Below are positions 1 to 6,007 of a DNA stretch of 8,633 nucleotides, in pieces. The position numbers were made by a program, and so were the translations under genes. Where the stretch lies: positions 1 to 8,633 of the forward strand of contig JAICGT010000033.1 of NCBI GenBank assembly GCA_025922995.1, written 5' to 3'. Below the pieces are notes generated by a model that had not been told where the DNA came from, did not search any database, and saw only the letters and a program-made list of their open reading frames with translations. How positions within the stretch are numbered: the stretch's first letter is position 1; each line of letters begins with the position of its first letter. The DNA comes from Fimbriimonadales bacterium (lineage in GTDB: Bacteria; Armatimonadota; Fimbriimonadia; Fimbriimonadales; ATM1).

Positions 1-382
1 CCCTTTCAAAAACCTCGGTGATTTCGGCGGCTTCCTGCTGTGCGGAGTGGTCTTTCCAGAGCCAAGCGAGTGCATCGGGCTCGTTCGGAAAGCGTCGCGA
101 TATCGGTACGTTCGACTCATCGACCGGAATCGGCGTGCTTGCCGTCGCATCGATTCCGATGCCGACAACCTCGCCCTGCGCCGCCGCCCATTCGAGCAGT
201 TGTGACAGGCACACCAGATAGTCGTCCGCGTCCTGTCTCGCGATCGCGGGCTCACCCGGATATGCAATGACGCCGTGCGCGTATGCCCGTTCGGCGCCGA
301 GCGGCTCGCCGCCCTCGAGATCGACCATAAGCGCGCGCGCCGAAGTCGTGCCGAAGTCGAGGCCGAGAGCATATCGTGGCAT
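1..382 (-). CDS. araB: L-ribulokinase, N-terminal part (runs off left edge)
   Basis: The first 127 residues of a carbohydrate kinase of the FGGY family are visible, reading from an ATG at 382 down to the window edge with no stop. The opening residues contain the FGGY phosphate-binding motif GLDFGTTSAR (residues 7-16). Later stretches fit AraB in particular: GIGIDATASTPIPVD (74-88) matches the family's VGIGVD-x-TGSTP-x-P segment, and DALAWLWKDHSAQQEAAEIT (103-122) matches the ALAWLWKDHT region typical of ribulokinases. AraB phosphorylates L-ribulose to L-ribulose 5-phosphate in cytoplasmic arabinose use. The ATG at 382 puts the motif at the usual distance from the N-terminus. No well-spaced Shine-Dalgarno is present: AAAGGG ends only 2 nt before the ATG. 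The C-terminal ATPase half lies outside the window. Another FGGY pentulose kinase is possible, but the WLWKDH block favours AraB. Confidence 0.88.
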   Translation of the reverse strand, partial: MPRYALGLDFGTTSARALMVDLEGGEPLGAERAYAHGVIAYPGEPAIARQDADDYLVCLSQLLEWAAAQGEVVGIGIDATASTPIPVDESNVPISRRFPNEPDALAWLWKDHSAQQEAAEITEVFER

Positions 383-387
383 AGCCC

Positions 388-393
388 TTTATA
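388..393 (-). promoter_or_regulatory. Candidate -10 box for araB
   Basis: On the minus strand the hexamer reads TATAAA, five of six matches to TATAAT. Its last base is only 6 nt before the araB ATG at 382. If it is used, transcription would begin at or within a base of the start codon, giving a leaderless mRNA. This would fit the lack of a well-spaced ribosome binding site. No recognisable -35 hexamer was found. The assignment is inferred from position and consensus only. Confidence 0.3.
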
Positions 394-418
394 CCGGGAC
401 GGGGGGTACACTGTGCGC

Positions 419-440
419 GCCGAATCCCGTTCGGCTTTTT
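419..440 (+). terminator. Terminator-like hairpin in the algD leader
   Basis: A perfect 6-bp stem is formed by GCCGAA (419-424) and TTCGGC (430-435) around a 5-nt loop (425-429). It is followed directly by five T residues (436-440), the form of a small Rho-independent terminator on the plus strand. It ends 6 nt before the algD ATG. The upstream gene is divergent, so it is not an ordinary end-of-gene terminator. It may block antisense read-through out of araB, attenuate algD, or act as a 5' stem-loop. The stem is short, so termination may be weak. Confidence 0.45.
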
Positions 441-446
441 GCGTTT

Positions 447-1757
447 ATGAAGATCAGCATTTTTGGCTTAGGGTACGTCGGCGCGGTTTCGGCAGGCTGT
501 CTCGCGCGCGATGGGCACACGGTCGTCGGCGTCGATCCGGCGGCAGCAAAAGTCGATCTCATTAACCATGGAAAGACGCCGATTATCGAATCTGACATCG
601 GCGAGATTATTGCCGATGGTGTCGAAAAAGGCAGGTTGCGCGCCACGTCCGATATCGACGACGCAATTACCAACACCGATATTTCGCTCATTTGCGTGGG
701 GACGCCGTCCTTGCCAAGCGGCGCGCTCGACCTGAAATACGTCGAGCGTGTCTGTGAGGAGATCGGCGCGGCGATTGCAAAAAAGAGCGGTTTTCACATA
801 GTTGTTGCTAGGAGCACGATGTTGCCAGGCAGCATGAGAAACGTTGTCATTCCTACGTTAGAGAGCGCGTATGGCGGCAAAGCGGGCCATGATTTCGGCG
901 TTTGCAATAATCCGGAATTCTTGCGCGAAGGCACCGCCGTGTACGACTACGACAACCCGCCCAAGACCGTTATCGGCGAAACCGACGAGCGCAGCGGAAG
1001 CGTGCTCGCTTCGATTTACGAGCACCTCGACGCCCCGATGATCCGTACGGACTTGGAGACGGCGGAAATGGTCAAATACACAGACAACACGTGGCACGCG
1101 CTCAAGGTTGCTTTTGCCAATGAAATCGGCAATATTTCCAAGGCACTGAATATCGACGGGCACAAAGTCATGGACATTTTTTGCCAGGACACAAAGTTGA
1201 ACCTGTCACCCTATTACATGAAGCCCGGGTTCGCTTTTGGAGGGTCATGCCTGCCCAAAGACGTTAGGGCACTGGCATACAAAGGTCGAGCTCTGGACCT
1301 AAAGCTCCCAGTCATCGATTCGATTATTCCAAGCAACGAGCAGCAGATCGAAAAGGGGATTCGAATGGTCACCGAGAAGCCGGGAAAGCGCGTGGCAGTC
1401 TTGGGGTTCAGCTTTAAGGCTGGCACGGACGATTTGCGAGAAAGCCCGATAGTCACGCTGATCGAACACCTCATTGGGAAAGGCTACGACCTCCGGTTAT
1501 ATGACAAAAACGTGCAGCTTGCAGCATTGACGGGCGCGAACAAGGACTACATCGAAAACGCGATACCGCATATTTCTACTCTCATGAAGCCGACGATCGA
1601 AGAGACCATCGACGGCGCCGAAACAATTGTTATCGGCAATCGCGCCGAAGAGTTCAAAGGCATTGCCGAAAGGCTAAAAGACGGGCAAGTGTTGGTTGAC
1701 CTTGTCCGCATCAGCCCGAATCGAAGCAGCGGCTCGTATGACGGAATCTGCTGGTAA
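447..1757 (+). CDS. algD: GDP-mannose 6-dehydrogenase (AlgD type)
   Basis: The predicted 436-residue cytoplasmic enzyme oxidises GDP-mannose to GDP-mannuronate with two NAD+, the committed step towards mannuronate-containing polymers such as alginate. An N-terminal Rossmann domain carries GLGYVG (residues 7-12). The middle has NNPEFLREG (154-162) and Lys210 in MVKYT. The catalytic cysteine is Cys268 in FGGSCLPKDVRAL, the same residue number as the active-site Cys of Pseudomonas AlgD as I recall it. The C-terminal domain has SFKAGTDDLRESP (322-334), and the protein ends GICW, like AlgD. Length and motifs separate it from UDP-glucose dehydrogenase, although the superfamily is shared. I chose the ATG at 447 because it begins at MKISIFGLGYVG. 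Longer in-frame starts would add non-homologous sequence and overlap araB. No Shine-Dalgarno is visible. The 3' end overlaps the next gene by 20 bp, implying co-transcription. Confidence 0.93.
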   Translation: MKISIFGLGYVGAVSAGCLARDGHTVVGVDPAAAKVDLINHGKTPIIESDIGEIIADGVEKGRLRATSDIDDAITNTDISLICVGTPSLPSGALDLKYVERVCEEIGAAIAKKSGFHIVVARSTMLPGSMRNVVIPTLESAYGGKAGHDFGVCNNPEFLREGTAVYDYDNPPKTVIGETDERSGSVLASIYEHLDAPMIRTDLETAEMVKYTDNTWHALKVAFANEIGNISKALNIDGHKVMDIFCQDTKLNLSPYYMKPGFAFGGSCLPKDVRALAYKGRALDLKLPVIDSIIPSNEQQIEKGIRMVTEKPGKRVAVLGFSFKAGTDDLRESPIVTLIEHLIGKGYDLRLYDKNVQLAALTGANKDYIENAIPHISTLMKPTIEETIDGAETIVIGNRAEEFKGIAERLKDGQVLVDLVRISPNRSSGSYDGICW

Positions 1758-2949
1758 CGGCCGCCGAGTTCTCTTTATCGTAGAGAACTTGCCTTCGCCG
1801 TTCGACCGACGAGTTTGGCAGGAAGCGACGACCCTGCGCGATGCAGGATACGGAGTCGCCATTATTTGTCCAACCGGCAAGGGCTACGAAAGCAAGCATG
1901 AGGTAATCGACGGCATCGATATTTATCGCCACAACCTGCCTACCGAAGGAAGCGGCGCGCTTGGATACTTGGTCGAATACACGGCAGCGCTCTTTTGGCA
2001 GTTCGTATTGGCATGGAAAGTGCATCGCAAGCATGGCTTCGATGCTATTCATGCCTGCAATCCGCCGGATGATATTTTTGTTGTTGGCAAATTTTATAAG
2101 ACCTTTTTTGGCAAGCGGTTCCTGTTCGATCACCACGACATAAATCCCGAGCTCTATTTGGCAAAGTTTGGCCGCAAGGATTTCCTCTACAAGGTGATGC
2201 TCGCATGGGAGCGATGGACTTTTGCGACCGCGGATGTTTCCATTGCGACAAACGAGTCTTACCGTAAGATCGCCATCGAACGGGGGAAGATGGATCCCGA
2301 GAAGGTGTTCGTCGTGCGTAGCGGGCCAAGCCTGGAACGACTGAAAATACTACCGCCGAATGATTCGCTAAAAAATGGCAGGCGTTTTTTGGTCGGCTAT
2401 GTGGGCGTTATGGGCAAGCAGGAGGGCGTTCACTACCTACTCGAAGCCACCAAGCACGTTGTTCAGGCGATCAACCGCCAAGACGTTCATTTCGGCATCG
2501 TCGGCGGTGGCACCGAACTCGATGAACTCAAAACCATGGCCAAGGAAATGGGCCTCGATGACTACGTAACCTTCACCGGGCGTGTGCCTGACCAGGAAAT
2601 GTTGGAAATGCTGAATACCGCAGACGTATGCGTCAATCCCGACGTTCACAACGAGATGAACGATAAATCGACCATGAACAAGATCATGGAATACATGGCG
2701 CTTGCGAAGCCGATTGTTCAGTTCGACCTCACCGAAGGGCGCTTTAGCGCTCAAGATGCATCACTTTACGCCAAAAGAAACGACCCGATCGACATGGCGG
2801 AGAAGATCATCGAGCTTATCGACGATCCCGAACGAAGACGAGCCATGGGTGAATTCGGAAGAAACCGAGTGGTCAACGAACTCGAATGGAGCTACGAAGC
2901 GCCCAAGCTGCTCGCTGCCTACGACGCGTTATTCGAGATTAATTCCTGA
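1738..2949 (+). CDS. Family 4 glycosyltransferase (polysaccharide assembly)
   Basis: The predicted protein of 403 residues has the two-Rossmann (GT-B) layout of GT4 enzymes, which move a sugar from a nucleotide donor to a growing glycan, usually at the inner face of the cytoplasmic membrane. The N-terminal signature VENLPSPFDRRVWQEA (15-30) with ICPTGKGYE (43-51) is common in glycosyltransferases of exopolysaccharide clusters. An acidic DHHDINPELY segment (131-140) follows. The C-terminal domain has YVGVMGKQEGV (221-231), IVGGGTELDEL (254-264) and KSTMNKIMEYMALAKPIVQF (310-329). The first Glu of the usual E-x7-E motif is replaced by Lys310, while Glu318 is kept; I believe this is normal for the subfamily. 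The ATG at 1738 was preferred to a TTG at 1696 because homology-like sequence begins shortly after it. The gene overlaps algD by 20 bp and the opposing gene by 31 bp. Donor and acceptor cannot be read from sequence. Confidence 0.85.
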   Translation: MTESAGNGRRVLFIVENLPSPFDRRVWQEATTLRDAGYGVAIICPTGKGYESKHEVIDGIDIYRHNLPTEGSGALGYLVEYTAALFWQFVLAWKVHRKHGFDAIHACNPPDDIFVVGKFYKTFFGKRFLFDHHDINPELYLAKFGRKDFLYKVMLAWERWTFATADVSIATNESYRKIAIERGKMDPEKVFVVRSGPSLERLKILPPNDSLKNGRRFLVGYVGVMGKQEGVHYLLEATKHVVQAINRQDVHFGIVGGGTELDELKTMAKEMGLDDYVTFTGRVPDQEMLEMLNTADVCVNPDVHNEMNDKSTMNKIMEYMALAKPIVQFDLTEGRFSAQDASLYAKRNDPIDMAEKIIELIDDPERRRAMGEFGRNRVVNELEWSYEAPKLLAAYDALFEINS

Positions 2950-3974
2950 TAAAGACTCTCGATTGTTTTGATGTATTTCTTGATGTCGTAATCTTCAGCG
3001 GTTTTCCGAACCGCGATCCCCATTGCAGCGCGCTGTTCTGCATTGTCGACTAATCGTGTAATCGCAGCAGAAATGGCTTCTTTGTCCCCCGGCTCGACTA
3101 GCAGCCCGTTTACCCCATCCTTAATCACCTCAGGAATTCCGCCGACCGGAGTAACGATAGGCGGCAAGCCATAACCGATTGCTTCCAACATCGCCATGGG
3201 CAAGCCCTCGTTATATGAGGGAAGAATAAAGGCGTCCGCCTGGCGAAGCAGTTTGTCTCGCTCATCCGGTCCAACCCAGTCATAGATCTCGGTCTGACCG
3301 AAAACGCCACCGTCCCGCAAGATATTCCTGACCCGATCCACCTCGCCGTTGCCGGCCATGATGAGCCTTGCGTTGGGACGCGACTTAGCGACGGGAATAA
3401 AAGCCTCCGCTAAGTCGAATGCGCCTTTCCGGTCCCCCATGGCGCCCATAAAAACCGTCGTCACCGTTTCACGCCCCGATCGGTTGGCGACATCATCAGG
3501 AATCACGACGGGGTTCGGCAACACCGAGATGTTGCGAGCGCCTTTCTCCGCATAATGTGCGCCCCAACTCTCCGACAATGCAATGAACCGGTCGCCGCTT
3601 CCGAGAAATTCACGCACACGGTGCTTTCCGTAATCCGGCAATTCGTCATAAAATCCGTATGACGAAGAGTGAGAATGCAACAGAAGCGGCGTGCCGGTGG
3701 CCTTGACGAACTTGGCAAGCGCAGCCTTCCTGAATGTGCTTCCTTTCTTGCTGAAATGAATATGCACGACATCTGATTTCCTCGCAAGGCGTTTTATCCT
3801 TCGCATAGCAGAAAGAAACACTAGCCCGGCGCGCAACTTCCCGCCCTCGACATAGGTCGGCAAGAATTCGACCTCGAACTCGTCGGACAAGTTGTCGATA
3901 ATCGCGATCGCAACACTCGTCATCCCTCCCCTAACGCTGAGCGCCGGGCCAACCATGAGTATCCGCCTCTTCAT
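2919..3974 (-). CDS. Family 4 glycosyltransferase (second, opposite strand)
   Basis: The predicted protein of 351 residues is a retaining GT-B glycosyltransferase of family GT4. The N-terminal domain has MVGPALSVRGGMTSVA (7-22), the Gly-rich loop typical of GT4 enzymes, and HIHFSKKGST (71-80). The donor-binding domain has VFMGAMGDRKGAFDLAEAF (174-192) and LIMAGNGE (204-211). A full E-x7-E motif follows: EGLPMAMLE, Glu256 and Glu264, within SYNEGLPMAMLEAIGYGLP. VGGIPEVIKDGVNGLLVEPG (277-296) is also standard. No signal peptide or membrane segment is evident. Its start overlaps the stop of the S9 peptidase gene as ATGA (3971-3974), so it is probably translated by coupling from that gene. Its last 10 codons lie antisense to the end of the other glycosyltransferase. 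Surface polysaccharide synthesis is the likely role, while the sugar specificity is unknown. Confidence 0.87.
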   Translation of the reverse strand: MKRRILMVGPALSVRGGMTSVAIAIIDNLSDEFEVEFLPTYVEGGKLRAGLVFLSAMRRIKRLARKSDVVHIHFSKKGSTFRKAALAKFVKATGTPLLLHSHSSSYGFYDELPDYGKHRVREFLGSGDRFIALSESWGAHYAEKGARNISVLPNPVVIPDDVANRSGRETVTTVFMGAMGDRKGAFDLAEAFIPVAKSRPNARLIMAGNGEVDRVRNILRDGGVFGQTEIYDWVGPDERDKLLRQADAFILPSYNEGLPMAMLEAIGYGLPPIVTPVGGIPEVIKDGVNGLLVEPGDKEAISAAITRLVDNAEQRAAMGIAVRKTAEDYDIKKYIKTIESLYQELISNNAS

Positions 3975-5932
3975 AAATACTTAGCGTACCAATTAAGTTG
4001 TTCATGCAGACGATGAATTCGCAAATCGGGCGGGCCCGACCTAGACATGCCGTGACTCGTATTCGAAGGATATCGCACCAACCTAGTTGGCACACCCTTC
4101 ATCTTCAGGAAAGTATAAACCTGCTCACCTTGCTCCACGTGACAGCGCAAATCGCCCTCGCTATGCACGACGAGCGTAGGTGTGGAGACATTTGCAAAGT
4201 GCTTGACCGGGCTGCGATCCCACAACACTTCCCAGGCCCCATTGAATGCCGAACCGGGCCAATTGCCGTCCGGCACAAAGGTGTAGTCGCTATTGCCGCT
4301 TTTGCTCAACAGATTCGCCACGCACCGGTCGGTAATCGCACAATTGTAAGCGTCGCTGTGCCCTATCGCCCAATTCACCATATAACCGCCGTAGCTGCCG
4401 CCCATTATTGCGACTCGATTGGCGTCGACAAAGTCGAGCGACTTTACGAACTCCGTAACCGCCTGAACATCCAGCCAATCTTTGTTCCCCCAATCACCGG
4501 TGATACATCGCGCGAAGTCCTCGCCGTAGCCTGTGCTCCCCCGAGGGTTGCTCCAAGCAACCACATATCCGGCCGCAGCCAAAACCTGCATCTCCAAAAA
4601 AACGCTGCACGAATACATCCCATGCGGCCCGCCGTGCACTTCGATAATCGCCGGCACCTTGCCATCTGCCTCCGGCCGCAGAACCCAAGCCTGCACGCGC
4701 ACACCGGGCTCACTTTCTATCCAATGCTCTTCGCCCGCCAGGAACTCGATCTCATCGGTCAATTCGCTGTTGTGCGAACTCTTAAAAACCGTTTCGCCGT
4801 TTCGAATGACTTCAATTTCCGGCAATGCCGTTGGTGACATTGTCGCAATCGCCAGGGTGTCGGCGTTTGCCGAACCCAGAGTTTGATCGCCGTCGTCGAA
4901 CGTAAGCTGAGTCATCGAGCCGTCACGGAAAAACTCATAAGCGTGCGTCGATCCCTCACGCGAAAGGTCGCCGAAAAGCCGCCCTTGATCGCAATAAAGC
5001 CGTGCCGAATAACCCGGCTCTTTAACGTCGCTTAGCGTCCAAACGTTGACGTCGAGATCCGTCCGCCCCTGCCAAGGATCGCTCCAAGCGCCGGACGCCG
5101 CATCCAAGTAGCACAACCTGCCGACTTTATAACCGAATCTGTCTTCGCGGCGGTCACTGAAAGCGACCGCGATGAACCCGTCTTCCAGGCTTGTCAGCGA
5201 CCCCTTCTGTCCCATGGGCAAGCCCTCGATTCGCCGAGTCGACCCGTCGCTCCCCGCCACGAATATCTCATCCTGCCAAGGTTCCATGGTCGGGTTTTCG
5301 CTCGGATTGTAGGCAACGGCGAGGCTGCCGTCATCGATCCAGCAAAATGAGTACTCGCCGTCCTTCGCCGCAGATACCAAAACACGCCATTTGCCCGAGT
5401 CGACTTCTACAACACAAACCTTGAACCGGTCGTCACCGAAAACGCCGTCGCCATCCATCCTCCACACAAGCGTCTCGACGACAAGCGGCGGTTCACTTTC
5501 ACCGGTCTCTTTCCGCTTCTCGACGGATTCCTTCGTTCGGCTCGCATCCTTCGCTCGAAAGAGAAAAGCAATGTGCCGGCCATCCGGCGACCACTCGAAC
5601 TTCGACAGCGATCCCTCAGGCAGGTCGACGATCTTTCTCGCCTCGCCGCCGCTCATCGGGAGCAGGAACAGGCCCGGCTTAGGCTTTTCTCGATCCGACG
5701 AAAACGCGATCGCCGAGCCGTCCGGCTTCCACCGTGGCTGGGAGTCATTGGAGTCACCTGTCGTCAGTTGCCTAAGGTCGCCGTCCCACAAATAGAGGTC
5801 GGTCGCGTACTTGTTCTTGTCGGCAGTGCGCTTCACCGCGTAGACTACGGATTGTCCGTCGGGCGATAGGCGCGGGTCGGACGGTACTCGAACTCGGTTC
5901 AGGTCTTCGGGCTGCATGGGCCGTTTCGGCAT
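3971..5932 (-). CDS. S9 family (prolyl oligopeptidase-like) serine peptidase
   Basis: The predicted protein of 653 residues resembles acylaminoacyl-peptidases and dipeptidyl peptidases of family S9, which trim short or N-blocked peptides. The N-terminal part is a beta-propeller with PD40-type repeats: RLSPDGQSVVYA (21-32), RWKPDGSAIAFSSD (67-80) and EWSPDGRHIAFLF (113-125). The C-terminal alpha/beta-hydrolase domain has the oxyanion HGGP (433-436), SNPRGSTGYGEDF (461-473) and the nucleophile Ser513 in GGSYGGYM. Asp594 in SEGD and His627 in NTSHGMS complete the triad, so it should be active. There is no signal peptide, so the site is cytoplasmic. The start at 5932 is supported by AAGGTGG placed 6 nt upstream; an internal Met6 has less support. 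It is the first gene of a two-gene operon with the glycosyltransferase, whose ATG overlaps its TGA. Confidence 0.92.
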   Translation of the reverse strand: MPKRPMQPEDLNRVRVPSDPRLSPDGQSVVYAVKRTADKNKYATDLYLWDGDLRQLTTGDSNDSQPRWKPDGSAIAFSSDREKPKPGLFLLPMSGGEARKIVDLPEGSLSKFEWSPDGRHIAFLFRAKDASRTKESVEKRKETGESEPPLVVETLVWRMDGDGVFGDDRFKVCVVEVDSGKWRVLVSAAKDGEYSFCWIDDGSLAVAYNPSENPTMEPWQDEIFVAGSDGSTRRIEGLPMGQKGSLTSLEDGFIAVAFSDRREDRFGYKVGRLCYLDAASGAWSDPWQGRTDLDVNVWTLSDVKEPGYSARLYCDQGRLFGDLSREGSTHAYEFFRDGSMTQLTFDDGDQTLGSANADTLAIATMSPTALPEIEVIRNGETVFKSSHNSELTDEIEFLAGEEHWIESEPGVRVQAWVLRPEADGKVPAIIEVHGGPHGMYSCSVFLEMQVLAAAGYVVAWSNPRGSTGYGEDFARCITGDWGNKDWLDVQAVTEFVKSLDFVDANRVAIMGGSYGGYMVNWAIGHSDAYNCAITDRCVANLLSKSGNSDYTFVPDGNWPGSAFNGAWEVLWDRSPVKHFANVSTPTLVVHSEGDLRCHVEQGEQVYTFLKMKGVPTRLVRYPSNTSHGMSRSGPPDLRIHRLHEQLNWYAKYL

Positions 5933-5938
5933 AGAAAG

Positions 5939-5945
5939 CCACCTT
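5939..5945 (-). promoter_or_regulatory. Ribosome binding site of the S9 peptidase gene
   Basis: On the minus strand the bases read AAGGTGG, one mismatch from AAGGAGG, with a 6-nt spacer to the ATG at 5932. This decides the start at 5932 over the in-frame Met six codons in. It also shows that the organism uses Shine-Dalgarno sequences, in contrast to algD in this window. Confidence 0.7.
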
Positions 5946-5995
5946 ACCGCACGTCTCGGAAACTCGGCTCACACGTCTGAAAGTATTGGAGTAAC

Positions 5996-6002
5996 AGAGG
6001 AA
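5996..6002 (+). promoter_or_regulatory. Ribosome binding site of the exported-protein gene
   Basis: AGAGGAA lies 5 nt before the ATG at 6008, a reasonable purine-rich Shine-Dalgarno sequence. It supports the start that gives an intact signal peptide. Confidence 0.6.
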
Positions 6003-6007
6003 ACAAA

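Larger units (their letters stand above)
383..446. promoter_or_regulatory. Divergent araB/algD intergenic regulatory region
   Basis: This 64-bp gap separates the start codons of the divergent araB (minus) and algD (plus) genes, so both promoters should lie here or just inside the neighbouring genes. On the minus strand TATAAA (388-393) is a good -10 match. On the plus strand TACACT (407-412) is a weaker -10 candidate. I see no convincing -35 for either at 16-18 bp spacing. A G-run (401-406) lies between the two candidates. The gap also holds the hairpin annotated separately at 419-440. Confidence 0.5.
5933..6007. promoter_or_regulatory. Divergent promoter region between S9 peptidase and exported protein
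   Basis: This 75-bp gap separates two divergent start codons and must contain or adjoin both promoters. I find no strong -10/-35 pair. The best -10-like hexamer on the minus strand is AATACT (5982-5987). The heptamer CACGTCT occurs twice in the same orientation, at 5950-5956 and 5972-5978, with start points 22 bp apart, or about two helical turns. This could be a regulator site serving both genes. A 7-base repeat in such a span can also arise by chance. Confidence 0.4.

Noticed and set aside
18..270. Small plus-strand open frames in the first 270 bases
   Set aside because: They lie opposite the clearly conserved araB coding sequence and have no features of their own.
267..446. In-frame upstream extension of the algD reading frame, giving a 496-residue protein
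   Set aside because: The extra 60 residues lack homology-like features and overlap the divergent araB start. The protein from 447 has the exact AlgD-like start and length.
1696..1737. TTG start adding 14 residues to the first glycosyltransferase
   Set aside because: The added residues are low-complexity and lie within the algD coding end. The ATG at 1738 directly precedes the conserved N-terminal strand.
2665..2691. Loss of the first Glu of the E-x7-E motif (Lys310) as a sign of an inactive glycosyltransferase
   Set aside because: The surrounding KSTMNKIMEYMA pattern is, as far as I recall, usual for this GT4 subfamily, so it is not a broken motif.
2998..3014. Perfect hairpin GCGGTT / AACCGC about 50 nt beyond the first glycosyltransferase stop
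   Set aside because: There is no T-run on either strand, and it lies inside the coding region of the opposing gene, so a terminator call is not supported.
3998..4837. Long plus-strand open frame of 279 codons opposite the S9 peptidase
   Set aside because: It is antisense to a gene with a complete catalytic triad, has no recognisable domain, and fits the chance open frames found opposite high-GC genes.
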